Shown here one piece after another: positions 1 through 10,600 of a stretch of 64,000 nt of DNA. The notes beneath the pieces were generated by a model. It ran no database searches, was not told where the DNA came from, and saw only the letters and a list, made by a program, of their open reading frames with translations. Origin of the DNA: an uncultured Muribaculaceae bacterium (GTDB lineage Bacteria; Bacteroidota; Bacteroidia; Bacteroidales; Muribaculaceae). Within the stretch, counting starts at the first letter, position 1; every line of letters starts with the position of its first letter. The stretch is taken from positions 172,512-236,511 of the forward strand of contig CAJTJV010000001.1 in NCBI GenBank assembly GCA_910576775.1, given 5' to 3'. The translations under genes and the position numbers were made by a program.

Positions 1-1994
1 AAGGCCTTTGCGGTCGCCGGATCAAAAATTCCTTTTTCCTTGAAGAGCTCGAAACCATCGGCATCGAGCACCTCTGCCCAGAGATAGGTGTAGTAACCGG
101 AAGCATAGCCGTCGCTGCCGAAGATATGCTTGAAATAAGGCGAACGGTAGCGGAAAGTCAGTTCGGCGGGCATACCGAGCTTATCGGCTACACTCTTTTC
201 GAATCCAAGCACATCGATATCCTTTTCAGTGTTTAGCTTGCCGTACTGGAGGTCGAGAAGAGCCGCTCCGGCGAGTTCCGCGGTAGTGAAACCCTGATTA
301 TGCGTTGCCGAAGCCTCAAGCTTCTTTATAAGTTCATCGGGGATAACCTCGCCTGTCTTCCAGTGATGTGCATAAATGCGCAGAAGCTCTGGCTCGAATG
401 CCCAGTGCTCGTGAATCTGAGAAGGAAGTTCCACAAAATCACGGTCGACATTTGTACCGGCCTGACTCTTGAGACGTGCTTTGGAAAGCATACCATGAAG
501 ACCGTGTCCGAACTCATGGAACATTGTCTCTACCTCATCGATGGTAAGGAGTGCGGGAACATCGCCTGTCGGCCCGGAGAAATTGCCGATATTATAAACG
601 ATGGGACGTGACGATGTGCCGTTCTCATTCTGCCAGGAGCCTTTAAACTCACTCATCCATGCGCCCTGACGCTTGGATTCTCGGGTGAAATAATCTGTCA
701 TGAACACTGCGATGTGGTCGCCGGTGGCAGCATCGGTAACATCATAGACAGTAACCTCGGGATAATATTTGGGAGCGTCGGGCATCTCGGTAAATTTTAC
801 ACCATACAGTTTCTCTGCCATGGTAAAGATGCCGTTACGAACAGAATCAAGAGCAAAATACTGACGCACTTCGTTCTCGTCGAGATCGAATTTTTTCTTG
901 CGGACCTGTTCGGCATAATAATAATAATCCCACGGCTCGATTTTGATGCCGGCTCCCTGCTCATCGGCGAGAGCCTGCATCTCTGCCACTTCTTCGTGTA
1001 CACGGGCGACTGCCGGAGTCCATATCTGCATTAACAGATTCTCAGCGGCGGAAATGGTCTTTGCCATAACATTGTCGGTCATATAAGCGCCGAAATTCTC
1101 AAAACCGAGAAGCTGCGCCTTCTTTGTTCGCGCCTGTAGAATCTTGTTGATTATAGGAAGATTGTTGTACTCACCCTCAGTTCCCTGAGTGGTATAGCCT
1201 TTGTACATCTGTTCACGCAGGTCGCGATCCTCCGCATACTGAAGCAACGGCAGACGGCTCGGAGCATGGAGTGTGAACACCCATTTGCCTTCGAGACCGC
1301 GATCTTTAGCTACCTGGGCAGCCTGGCCGATGCTCGACTCGGGGAGACCGGCAAGACGGGTGCTGTCCTCCACAACAATACTAAAAGCATTGTTGGCTTT
1401 AAGAAGATTTTTGTTGAAAGCAAGGTAAAGGTTTGCCAATTCAGTGTTCACTGCCTTGAGTTCTTCCTTCTTTTCAGGCGAAAGCAGTGCTCCGTTACGC
1501 GTGAAATTCTTGTAGTATTCTTCTACTGCACGCTTTTGATCGGGAGCGAGATTGTCGCGTTTGTCATACACAGCCTTAATACGCTGAAAAAGTGCATCGT
1601 TCATCGAAATCTCATCGTTGAACTGCGAATAACGAGGTGTGAATTTTTCGCTCACCTCCACAAGTTCATCGGTAGAATTCGATTCCTCAAGGGCGAAAAA
1701 TACGGCAGCCACTTTATCAAGAATCTCTCCGGAACGTTCCATCGGCATGATGGTATTCTCAAAAGTAGGCTCATCGGGATTATTGACAATCGAATCAATT
1801 TCAGCTTTCTGCTGTTCTATACCGGCCTCAAGGGCTGGCAGATAGTCTCCTACCTCGATTTTATCGAAAGGCGGGATCTCATACGGAGTGTCGTAGGCCG
1901 ACAGGAACGGATTTTCATGCATGTCGGATGTTTTTTTTGAATTGCAGCCAACCAGAAGGGCGGCAGCACAGAATGCGATAATGCAGTGTTTCAT
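1..1994 (-). CDS. dcp: M3-family zinc metallopeptidase (Dcp-like), lipoprotein, 3' end outside window
   Basis: About 664 codons are visible; the C-terminus lies beyond the window edge and probably lacks only a few dozen residues, since Dcp-type enzymes are about 700 residues. The start at 1994 gives a lipoprotein signal (hydrophobic stretch then LLVGC), so the enzyme is probably anchored in the periplasm or outer membrane. The HEFGH zinc motif is at residues 493-497, inside the Dcp-like stretch ETMFHEFGHGLHGML, which defines M3 (thimet/Dcp) peptidases. These release dipeptides or cleave short peptides. Upstream on the minus strand a TAATTTTG -7 element (2028-2035) supports this start. Family is secure; the exact specificity (Dcp versus oligopeptidase A) is inferred. 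Confidence 0.93.
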   Translation of the reverse strand, partial: MKHCIIAFCAAALLVGCNSKKTSDMHENPFLSAYDTPYEIPPFDKIEVGDYLPALEAGIEQQKAEIDSIVNNPDEPTFENTIMPMERSGEILDKVAAVFFALEESNSTDELVEVSEKFTPRYSQFNDEISMNDALFQRIKAVYDKRDNLAPDQKRAVEEYYKNFTRNGALLSPEKKEELKAVNTELANLYLAFNKNLLKANNAFSIVVEDSTRLAGLPESSIGQAAQVAKDRGLEGKWVFTLHAPSRLPLLQYAEDRDLREQMYKGYTTQGTEGEYNNLPIINKILQARTKKAQLLGFENFGAYMTDNVMAKTISAAENLLMQIWTPAVARVHEEVAEMQALADEQGAGIKIEPWDYYYYAEQVRKKKFDLDENEVRQYFALDSVRNGIFTMAEKLYGVKFTEMPDAPKYYPEVTVYDVTDAATGDHIAVFMTDYFTRESKRQGAWMSEFKGSWQNENGTSSRPIVYNIGNFSGPTGDVPALLTIDEVETMFHEFGHGLHGMLSKARLKSQAGTNVDRDFVELPSQIHEHWAFEPELLRIYAHHWKTGEVIPDELIKKLEASATHNQGFTTAELAGAALLDLQYGKLNTEKDIDVLGFEKSVADKLGMPAELTFRYRSPYFKHIFGSDGYASGYYTYLWAEVLDADGFELFKEKGIFDPATAKA

Positions 1995-2142
1995 ATAGCG
2001 ATTTGTAAGTTGCATAATTAGCAAGTACAAAATTAATCAGAATTTTTGAAAACAAGCCACTTATATTATCGAAAGTTAACTCCATACAAATAAAAAAATA
2101 CCGGATAAGGGATTTTCAACAATCCCGACATCTGTCGACTGC

Positions 2143-2150
2143 TAATTTTG
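2143..2150 (+). promoter_or_regulatory. Bacteroidota -7 element (TAATTTTG)
   Basis: TAATTTTG matches the Bacteroidota -7 consensus TAnnTTTG. It ends only 11 bases before the ATG at 2162, so the transcript for the small membrane protein would have almost no leader. I could not find a convincing TTTG -33 element at the right distance. Confidence 0.45.
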
Positions 2151-2161
2151 CAATAAAAGTT

Positions 2162-2383
2162 ATGGACATGAATAAAAACAACGTCAACATCAATCTGCGC
2201 AACGCCTCGGCCGCCCTTCTCGTCCTTACCGCCGTCGGCCTGCTTGTCAGCGGCTTTATTGTGAATCCTCAGGGAAAAATCGACCAGAGCGTACTCTTAG
2301 GTTTCGGGGAAAGCATGACATTCGCATCTGCTGCAATGGGTATACACATCCGCAACAGGAAAGAACCGAAAAAAGACGATTAG
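2162..2383 (+). CDS. small conserved-type membrane protein, function unknown
   Basis: A 73-residue protein with an Asn-rich N-terminus, one strong hydrophobic segment at about residues 16-36 (alanine/leucine/valine rich), a second weaker one at about 48-62, and a charged C-terminal tail (RNRKEPKKDD). It probably sits in the inner membrane. The second ATG at 2168 is an alternative start, and the very short distance from the -7 element makes it plausible. A strong terminator follows directly. No recognised domain; the call rests on codon-like composition, the promoter and the terminator. Confidence 0.7.
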   Translation: MDMNKNNVNINLRNASAALLVLTAVGLLVSGFIVNPQGKIDQSVLLGFGESMTFASAAMGIHIRNRKEPKKDD

Positions 2384-2400
2384 AAACCCGGTAAAAAAAT

Positions 2401-2440
2401 AAGGTCTTTAAGGACATAAGCATCCTTAAAGGCCTTATTT
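2401..2440. terminator. bidirectional intrinsic terminator
   Basis: Arms of 14 bases at 2401-2414 and 2423-2436 pair with one G-T pair (AAGGTCTTTAAGGA with TCCTTAAAGGCCTT) around an 8-base loop, flanked by A- and T-rich runs. It lies between the convergent small membrane protein and secA and can serve both strands. Confidence 0.88.
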
Positions 2441-2456
2441 CTATTATCTTTCTAAA

Positions 2457-5400
2457 TTACAACCCTCTGCCATGGCAGTTTTTGTATTTTTTGCCTGAGC
2501 CACATGGGCATGGATCGTTGCGTCCTACACGCGGGCCGTTCTTCACAGGCATAGGTCGCTCCTTTTCTCCCTGCGGAGCATTTGCAGCCTGACGCTGAGC
2601 CTCCGAGCCGGGAAGCTCTGGCTTGGACGTGCGATAGTTAGGCTTCTGACGCACTTCGGCCTGAGTCTGATGTACATCGGGCCGACGCTGTTCGCCCGGC
2701 TCTGCGTCGGGCTGCGGCTGACGCATGTAAATTTGTCCTCGCATGAGAGCCGATACAGCCTTTGCATTAAGATTGCTGAGCATATTCTCGAAGAGGTGGA
2801 ATGATTCCACTTTGTAGATAACGAGGGGATCTTTCTGTTCGTAAGCGGCATTCTGTACGCTCTGACGCAACTGATCGAGTTCGCGGAGATGTTCTTTCCA
2901 AAGTTCATCAATAGTGACAAGCATAAGAGCCTTGTGCCATTCCTTGATTACCGAACGACATTCCGAAGCTTCAGCGGTGCGAAGGTCGACACGGAGATTG
3001 AATACACGTTTGCCGTCGGTGATAGGCACCATGATAGGTCCGTCATAGTCGGTATTTACGGCCATCTGATGAATCACGGGAATTGCGACTTCACGTATTC
3101 GGTCGCTCTTGCGGTCGAGTGCCTCCACGGCAGCGGCATGCAAACGCTCCACTTTGTCCTCTCGTGAGAGAGCAGCATATTCCTGTTCCGTGAAAGGTGC
3201 CTCGATAGCGAGGACGCGGAAAATTTCGGTGCAAAGATCGGGATAGGCCGCCGGACTTTCATTCGACATGATAAGATTATCGACTGTATCATAGAGCATG
3301 TTGATAACGTCGACACCGATACGTTCACCGAGCACGGCATGACGGCGGCGTTCATAAATATATGTACGCTGCTTGTTCATCACGTCGTCAAACTCGAGAA
3401 GGCGTTTGCGGATGCCGAAATTATTTTCCTCCACCCTCTTCTGGGCTTTTTCGATGGCATTGTTCACCATCTTGTGCTCAATCATCTCATCTTCCTTGTA
3501 TCCGAGACGGTCGAGCATCTTGATTACACTGTCTGTTGCGAAAAGACGCATCAGCTGGTCTTCGAACGACACGAAGAACACTGAAGAACCCGGGTCGCCC
3601 TGACGGCCTGAACGGCCTCGCAACTGACGGTCGACACGGCGGCTTTCGTGGCGCTCTGTGCCGATGATGGCAAGACCGCCGGCATCTTTCACCTCCGGAG
3701 TTAGCTTGATGTCGGTACCACGGCCTGCCATGTTGGTTGCTATTGTCACTTTACCTCTTTGTCCGGCAAGAGCTACAACCTCAGCCTCTCGCTGATGCAG
3801 CTTTGCGTTGAGCACCTGATGGTCGATCTTCTGCATGGTAAGCATACGGCTCAGAAGCTCGGATATATCAACCGACGTCGTACCGACAAGAACCGGACGT
3901 CCCTGCTCGACGAGCTTTACAATCTCAGCGATCACAGCCTTGTATTTCTCCTTCTTTGTACGGTACACGCGGTCGTTCATATCAAGACGCGCAATGGGCT
4001 TGTTGGTAGGGATTGTTACGACATCGAGTTTATAGATATCCCAGAACTCACCGGCCTCCGTCTCGGCAGTACCTGTCATACCGGCGAGCTTATGATACAT
4101 GCGGAAATAGTTCTGAAGCGTAATGGTTGCGAATGTCTGCGTGGCAGCCTCGACCTTGACACCTTCCTTAGCCTCGATGGCTTGATGAAGACCGTCGCTA
4201 TAGCGGCGTCCCTCCATGATACGTCCGGTCTGCTCGTCGACAATTTTAACCTTGTTGTCGTCGATTACATATTCCTGATCGCGCATGAAAAGCGTATAGG
4301 CTTTAAGAAGTTGTGTCACAGTGTGTACACGCTCCGACTTGACTGCATAGTTCGCCATCAGTTCGTCCTTCTTCTGCTGGCGTTCCTCAAGATCCGGAAT
4401 GTGTTCGAGTTCCGAAAGCTGAGCTGCGATGTCGGGAAGCACGAAGAACTGCGGATCGGCGGAATTGCCGGTAAGCTCGTCGATACCTTTATCGGTAAGC
4501 TCAACGCTACGGTTCTTTTCGTCGATTACAAAATAGAGCGGGTCGGTGACAACAGGCATCTCGCGTTGGTTGTCCTGAAGATAGTGTGCTTCTGTTTCGA
4601 GGAGAATGTTCTTCATGCCCTCCTGACTGAGGAAACGGATAAGGGCGCTGTTCTTTGGGAGACCCTTGTAGGCTCGGAAAAGAAGGAGAGCACCATCCTT
4701 GCGCACCTCTTTGTCGTCTGATGCAAGTTTTGTCTTGGCTTCGGCGAGAATATTGGTTACAAGGCGCTGCTGGGCGTTTACAACCTTCTGTACATTCGAT
4801 TTATACTCATTGAAAAGCTGATCGTCGCCCTTGGGAACAGGGCCTGATATGATAAGAGGTGTACGCGCATCATCGATAAGCACAGAGTCGACCTCATCGA
4901 CAATGGCATAATAATGTTTACGCTGCACGAGGTCTTCGGGACCCATCGCCATATTGTCGCGCAGGTAATCGAAACCGAATTCATTGTTAGTGCCGTATGT
5001 TATATCGCACTCATACGCGCGGCGGCGTTGCTGAGTGTTAGGCTGATGCTTGTCGATACAGTCGACACTCGCGCCATGGAACATATATAGCGGCCCCATC
5101 CATTCCGAGTCTCGTTTGGAAAGATAGTCGTTGACGGTAACCACATGTACACCACGGCCCGACAGTGAGCGTAAGAATACCGGAAGGGTTGCCACGAGAG
5201 TCTTGCCTTCACCTGTCGCCATCTCTGCGATTTTACCTTGATGGAGAACAATACCGCCGATAAGCTGCACATCGTAGTGAGTCATGTCCCATTTCACCTC
5301 GTTGCCGCCTGCCATCCAATGGTTTTTCCAGATAGCCTTGTCTCCGTCGATTGTAACGAACTCACGCCCCTGTCCGGCCAGTTCCCGGTCGAAATCGGAG

Positions 5401-5792
5401 GCCGTAACCACCACCTCGTCGTTTTTGGCGAAGCGGGCGGCTGTCTCACGGATTGCGGCGAACACCACAGGAAGATGCTCGTTAAGTTTGTTTTCAATAG
5501 TATCGAGAATGTTTTTCTCGTGTGCGTCGATTTTATCCCATAATGGCTGACGCTCGTCAAAAGGAAGCGTCTCCACTTCCTCGCGCAGCTTGGCCACGGC
5601 ATCATTGTCGGCTTTTGTAGCTGCGGCGATATCGGCGCGTACCTCATTGATTTTGGCACGCAGTCCGTCGTTGTCGAGCTTCTCCATGAGCGGCATCTGC
5701 TCGTGGATTTTATCGAGAATGGGGCGAATGGCTTTCAAGTCTCGGGTAGACTTATCGCCGAATATTTTCTTAAGAACAGTTGTGAATGACAT
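2457..5792 (-). CDS. secA: preprotein translocase ATPase SecA
   Basis: SecA drives Sec-dependent export through SecYEG by ATP hydrolysis. The start at 5792 (MSFTTVLKKIFGDKS) is preferred over an in-frame upstream methionine at 5840, which would precede the conserved N-terminus; this gives 1111 residues, usual for Bacteroidota SecA, which carries insertions compared with E. coli (about 900). Visible features: Walker A MATGEGKT at 191-198, Walker B region VDEVDSVLIDDART, helicase motif region with AGRGTDIKL, a wing/scaffold region, and a C-terminal zinc-binding SEC-C motif (CPCGSGKKYKNCH) that binds SecB or phospholipid in the family. Transcribed alone, with a TAAATTTG -7 element upstream at 5848-5855. 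Confidence 0.98.
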   Translation of the reverse strand: MSFTTVLKKIFGDKSTRDLKAIRPILDKIHEQMPLMEKLDNDGLRAKINEVRADIAAATKADNDAVAKLREEVETLPFDERQPLWDKIDAHEKNILDTIENKLNEHLPVVFAAIRETAARFAKNDEVVVTASDFDRELAGQGREFVTIDGDKAIWKNHWMAGGNEVKWDMTHYDVQLIGGIVLHQGKIAEMATGEGKTLVATLPVFLRSLSGRGVHVVTVNDYLSKRDSEWMGPLYMFHGASVDCIDKHQPNTQQRRRAYECDITYGTNNEFGFDYLRDNMAMGPEDLVQRKHYYAIVDEVDSVLIDDARTPLIISGPVPKGDDQLFNEYKSNVQKVVNAQQRLVTNILAEAKTKLASDDKEVRKDGALLLFRAYKGLPKNSALIRFLSQEGMKNILLETEAHYLQDNQREMPVVTDPLYFVIDEKNRSVELTDKGIDELTGNSADPQFFVLPDIAAQLSELEHIPDLEERQQKKDELMANYAVKSERVHTVTQLLKAYTLFMRDQEYVIDDNKVKIVDEQTGRIMEGRRYSDGLHQAIEAKEGVKVEAATQTFATITLQNYFRMYHKLAGMTGTAETEAGEFWDIYKLDVVTIPTNKPIARLDMNDRVYRTKKEKYKAVIAEIVKLVEQGRPVLVGTTSVDISELLSRMLTMQKIDHQVLNAKLHQREAEVVALAGQRGKVTIATNMAGRGTDIKLTPEVKDAGGLAIIGTERHESRRVDRQLRGRSGRQGDPGSSVFFVSFEDQLMRLFATDSVIKMLDRLGYKEDEMIEHKMVNNAIEKAQKRVEENNFGIRKRLLEFDDVMNKQRTYIYERRRHAVLGERIGVDVINMLYDTVDNLIMSNESPAAYPDLCTEIFRVLAIEAPFTEQEYAALSREDKVERLHAAAVEALDRKSDRIREVAIPVIHQMAVNTDYDGPIMVPITDGKRVFNLRVDLRTAEASECRSVIKEWHKALMLVTIDELWKEHLRELDQLRQSVQNAAYEQKDPLVIYKVESFHLFENMLSNLNAKAVSALMRGQIYMRQPQPDAEPGEQRRPDVHQTQAEVRQKPNYRTSKPELPGSEAQRQAANAPQGEKERPMPVKNGPRVGRNDPCPCGSGKKYKNCHGRGL

Positions 5793-5847
5793 TATATTGT
5801 GGGTGTACTTGTTACGTGTTAATGGTGCCGTTGCATACACAGCGGCG

Positions 5848-5855
5848 CAAATTTA
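5848..5855 (-). promoter_or_regulatory. -7 element of the secA promoter
   Basis: On the minus strand this reads TAAATTTG, a full match to TAnnTTTG. The -33 region (around 5875-5878, TTTC on the minus strand) is a weak match. It implies a leader of about 50 bases before the ATG at 5792 and excludes a start at 5840. Confidence 0.55.
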
Positions 5856-5885
5856 CAAAAATAACTTAAAAATCGGAAACCGGGC

Positions 5886-7475
5886 CTATAATTTAAGCTT
5901 CAACGGTGCCATCGCGGCGCCATTGGGAGAGCGTATGCGGAGAATGCGCGCCACCGTCGGTGCAATAACACGTGCATCCACGATACCTTCGATAGTCTTT
6001 GGAACGATGGAAGGTCCGAAAATATATACCGGAGCTGTTGTCGTGGCACCTGTATGCACCATGCCTGTATGGGCAGCCTCCGTACTGATTATATTATAGT
6101 CATCTACCACCTCGAAGCCGGGAGCCGGCTGAATGAGGATGTCGCCGGCCGTAGCGGCCACCGTATTGCGGCGGATAGCCTCGGCGTTCTGGCCGGCAGT
6201 TCCGGCTATTATTTCATCAATGGTGAAAGCACGGTCGACACCCGTCATCCGCGCCATGAATGTTGCCGCCGCGCTTCTGACTGCGGTAACATCAAGTTTC
6301 ATCTCCTTCAGGAGATTCTGATTCAGATATATGTGGCCGTTATGGTAGGCGCTTACATAGTCACCGTTGCCATACAAAGCCATAAGATACACATTAAGCA
6401 GCGATATGGCACGACGGGTAGAGAATTCTCCGTGAGGGATGTTCCATTTGTCATCGTCTCGGCGACGCTGCGGGCGCGGAGGCGTAGCTGCAAGCACCAC
6501 TACGGTATTTTCAAGCCCCACGCCCCTTGATATGTCGGTAAAAAGCCTTCCGAGATCCCTGTCAAGCTTCACATACGCGTCCATAAGCTCAACGCGATCA
6601 TCATTGTTCTTGCCGTAAGGATAAGGCTTGAGCGAGTACCCGATATTGAGCACGTCTGTTACGCCTTTGCGCGTGCCAAGCTTATACGTGCGCAGTAGGT
6701 CTGAGGCAATTCCCGTTATCTCGCTATTGAGCAGTGGAGAAGCGGCATACATATCGATGCGATCGCTGTTACCGCGCGGGAAAACATATCTGAAAGGATA
6801 GTGTCTGAGGTGGTCGGGCAACGACGGATAGAGACTCGGCTCAAGAGTCGGTTTCCAACTCATTGTGTCGAGACGTACCGACAGGGGAAGGGAACGGTTG
6901 CGCGCCGCTATGCCCACAGGCAATTCCTGATAAAATGTCGATGAAGCCCAGTTGCCGGTCTTGCTGTCGAGCCAGATAGCACAGTTTGCGGCATGGCCGG
7001 CGAGGCCGATAGCAATACCGGGATCCGGTGCCACTGCATATTCCGCATTCGTTCCACCTGAGGCCACTCTAATCTCATCTGAAAGCGTGCTGACGCGTAA
7101 AGTTGCCGGAGAAAAACCGGTAGAGGTGAAATTACCAAGGACTTCGGTATCGGTATATGTTTGCGCGGGGCGCAGTGTTATCCTGTCGAATCGGCTACCG
7201 GAGGCAATGCCCGTTGCGGACGGTGCTGCGCCACTGACAATCATGGCTGTCGCTGCCGTTGCATCGAGCGATGTCCCGTAATCGACATTAAGCTGTACAC
7301 CTCGATTCTCCAGCATCTTGAATCCGCTCTGTCCGAACTGCTCACGCAGGAGGTCGACATAGTCGGCATCAAGGCCATCGACAACAATAGTTACCAACAA
7401 ACGCGCCTGATCGGGCGACGCCTGAATGCTCATTGCTGCCAATGACGCCACCAAAGCCATAAAAAGCTTCGGCAT
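5886..7475 (-). CDS. secreted alkaline phosphatase / type I phosphodiesterase superfamily protein
   Basis: Start at 7475 gives a clear signal peptide (MPKLFMALVASLAAMSIQA then S) and 529 residues. Longer in-frame starts up to 7556 overlap the promoter at 7526-7557 and are rejected. The mature N-terminus LLVTIVVDGLDADYVDLL followed by GTSLDATAATAMIVSGAAPSATGI is the metal-binding and nucleophile (Thr/Ser) region of the alkaline phosphatase/nucleotide pyrophosphatase superfamily, and a C-terminal HTGMVHTGATT stretch supplies further metal ligands. It is probably a periplasmic phosphomonoesterase or phosphodiesterase; substrate cannot be told. Monocistronic. Confidence 0.85.
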   Translation of the reverse strand: MPKLFMALVASLAAMSIQASPDQARLLVTIVVDGLDADYVDLLREQFGQSGFKMLENRGVQLNVDYGTSLDATAATAMIVSGAAPSATGIASGSRFDRITLRPAQTYTDTEVLGNFTSTGFSPATLRVSTLSDEIRVASGGTNAEYAVAPDPGIAIGLAGHAANCAIWLDSKTGNWASSTFYQELPVGIAARNRSLPLSVRLDTMSWKPTLEPSLYPSLPDHLRHYPFRYVFPRGNSDRIDMYAASPLLNSEITGIASDLLRTYKLGTRKGVTDVLNIGYSLKPYPYGKNNDDRVELMDAYVKLDRDLGRLFTDISRGVGLENTVVVLAATPPRPQRRRDDDKWNIPHGEFSTRRAISLLNVYLMALYGNGDYVSAYHNGHIYLNQNLLKEMKLDVTAVRSAAATFMARMTGVDRAFTIDEIIAGTAGQNAEAIRRNTVAATAGDILIQPAPGFEVVDDYNIISTEAAHTGMVHTGATTTAPVYIFGPSIVPKTIEGIVDARVIAPTVARILRIRSPNGAAMAPLKLKL

Positions 7476-7525
7476 TGCAGGGGCGGATAGAAGATTCTTA
7501 ATTCTATACATTCTTATACAGGACG

Positions 7526-7557
7526 CAAAGATAGCGAAATTACAGCAAACAAGCAAA
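7526..7557 (-). promoter_or_regulatory. Bacteroidota promoter for the phosphodiesterase gene
   Basis: Minus-strand TTTG (7554-7557), 20-base spacer, TATCTTTG (7526-7533): a full match to TTTG-N19-21-TAnnTTTG. It places transcription start near 7520 and decides the start codon at 7475. Confidence 0.82.
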
Positions 7558-7635
7558 AATCATTCTTTACACGATGTCTGTACAACTATTATAAGCATAA
7601 CCGCGAATATAACAATTAAGGCATGCTTTTTGTGC

Positions 7636-7672
7636 GATAAAAAAGTCAGTCCGCAAAAAAACGGACTGACTT
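7636..7672 (-). terminator. intrinsic terminator of the 7699-11661 gene
   Basis: An 11-bp perfect stem (7643-7653 with 7662-7672, AAGTCAGTCCG/CGGACTGACTT) with an A/T-rich loop; on the minus strand it is followed by a T run. It sits just after the stop of the large secreted protein. Confidence 0.87.
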
Positions 7673-7698
7673 ATCTGAACGTTACAAGACTGGATCGT

Positions 7699-10600
7699 TT
7701 ATTTTACAAATACTTTAATAGTCTTGTTATTGATACTTACAATATATACACCGGTCGGTACCGCGATTTCCGTACGCGTACTGCAAACTCCGCGGAACAT
7801 CGTACGTCCGGAAGCTGCGACAACGGTTGCATCATACTCCAGAGCGCCCTCGATTACAACCGCACCTTTCACAGCGTAGACCTTAATACCGGCGGCAAGA
7901 TGCGAGACACCGGATGTTTCGACGGAAATTTCATTCGACGCACGCGATTCCTCGCGATTATAGACTACTGTGACAACATAGGTATTCGAACCTTCGGGAG
8001 CATCGGCATCCACAAATTCTGTATCCGTCACAGGTTCTGAGGTAACAAGCACTCCGTTGCGGTAAACATTGTAGCCCTTTATCTCCACTCCCTGAAGCTG
8101 GCCGGCAGGAGTATAGGTAATATCGTCAAGCATAAGCATGAAAGAGCTTGTGGCACATGAACGGATTGCGAGACGTGTTGCACCGACAGGGATTTCCGCC
8201 GAGAACAGCGTCCACGCATCGGGTACAGTGGTAGCGCTTACAACTTTTACAAAGTCCTTGGTGTCAAGGCTTCCTGTAGAATAGTAAACTTCAATTTTCT
8301 CGGGATATGTTGCCGAATAGCTCCTTGCATAGAAGGAAATGCTTTGGGCCTCACCGCTGAGTTCCGACGAGATTGCCCAGTCGTCGGTGGCTCCATCGTC
8401 ATAACGGAACAGCGCTGCAAGATATTTATCTCCCGTATGTGCTGCAAATGACTGGTTAAGTCCATCTATGGAAGCATCGAAGACAAAGAAGGATGCGGTA
8501 GTCGTTCCGGGTTCAATTCCGGGCAAATCAGTACCCTGGAAACCGCCCACCGGACTCATGTCATTGTCTATAAAGGTCCATCCGGCGTATTCTTTTGCAA
8601 AACTTCCACCGTCTTCAAAACTTACGGTGACTGGATCGGCAGGTGCCTCTTCAAGATTGGGAGCTGTCCATGTAAGTTTCACACCTCCCGAGGTATTTTC
8701 CCCTTTGAGATCTTTTACTGCCGGTAGTTTTGAAAGGACAGGAGCCACGTCTACTGCGGATGTCTCATTATTGGCGGGATTCTCATCCGCGGCAAACACA
8801 ACCTTTGCCTTATATGTCACTGCCTCGGTGGCGAGAGCGCCCATTGTGCGGTGGAAGACTACCTGTGTACGATTTCCCGATACGAGCTCGGAACCTGCGG
8901 CAGTTTCTGCAAGTTCACCGTCAGCATAAAGCTCCACACTCCAGCCCGTCGCAGCGGCCGTTCCTTCATTGGCAACATTCACAGCCACATCGTATGCGGC
9001 ACCGGCCGCAACACTTGCAGGAGCCACAAGACCGGCAGCCTCAAGGTCGTTGGCGACAAGACCGCCCACCTTGATTTTGTCAAAGAGCACAAACTGGTAT
9101 GAATTCACGATACCCTTTAATTTGAGTTGTACAACATCGTTGGCATATGCCGCGAGGCTTATTGTAACTTTTACCCAGCCGACAGACGAGGATATCTCGT
9201 TTGTGGGTTTCTCAAACAGGTTATTCCATTCGCCATTGACAGTACGGATATCGACAGATACCACATTTGTATCATCCTCTTTAAGATTATAAACAAAGAA
9301 TGTCAGGCCGGGAGCAGGAATTCCCTTGAGATCTACTTTTCCAGTATATAGCTCACCCCATTCGTCGATATACTGGCCTACCATACCGATAAATCCATTG
9401 TCGCCGTCCTGCGAAGGTATTCCGGTCTCTTCAGTGAATAAGTTCCACTGGGCATATTCAGACGAATTGACACCCCATATACATCCATTTACAATCTTGC
9501 CGTCGCCAAACGACTCACTGATTACATCATAAGGCGTACCGGCAGCTATCATGTCGCAGAATGTGCCAAGACCTTCACCTGATTCGGTAACGGCACATAC
9601 TGCATACTGCACAAACTGCTGGTCTCCCTCGTCTACGGCCTTAAAACTATAATCAGTACCTGTGATTCCACTCTTGATAAGATCACTGAAATAGCCATAG
9701 TCATCCGGCCCGTAAACACTATAGGTAACATCGGAAGCGTCAAGTTCAAGGCCGTTTCTGTCTTGTGTTACAGGTGTCCAGCTGAGAGTCACCATACCGG
9801 GCACAGCATTCTCTGAAATCTTTACGTCCGTAATATCAACGGGAAGACCGATTCCACAGAATACTTCGACCGAAGCGATAGCTCCGCGGCCATATTCGTT
9901 ATAGGCATATACCGTATATGTATAAGTGCCGGATGCCGCGGGAGTATCGATAAATGTAAAAGTCTGGCCGTTAGAAACTCCCTCGTATGTTTTCAGAACT
10001 TCCTCAGTATCATTACGGTATACCTCAATCTTCGATATCGCCGATAGAGCGGCACCGTTGACATCCGTGGTTGGAGCTTCGAACGATACCGTCACACTCT
10101 TGACACCGCCTGCGGCTGCAACAGCGCTAAGATTCGATACTTGTGCCGGCACGCGGCTCGACAACGGAGCTGTAACCGTCAGGTCGTCGACGCTAAGATA
10201 CATCATATCGGCATCAGAAATGCCATGTATACCTATATAATAAAGACCGCTTTTCTCAGGAGTGATACTACCTTGCACAGTGGCAGGCTTGAGCTGTACA
10301 TCATCCTCACCGAGATTTTTGGTAACAATATGATTTGTCATGCCTGCTACAGTGGGTTCACTGCCATAGCATAACTCAACACGCTCGTCGAAGCTGTTAG
10401 TCCAGGCCTTGATGGAAACCTCATAAGTCTCTCCACCTTTTAGACGCAGAGGAACACTTATCAACCAGTCGTCCATTTTCATGTCGGAGTTATACGACAT
10501 GCGCATAAAACCGTTTGTCTGTCCCAAAAACGACGATGACGTCCAGAACCAGGATTCACTGTCATTGTTCGCATTTATAACCGTAAAACCTTCAATGCTG

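Noticed and set aside
3759..4721. Plus-strand 320-codon frame within secA
   Set aside because: Antisense shadow of secA with no supporting domain, promoter or start context.
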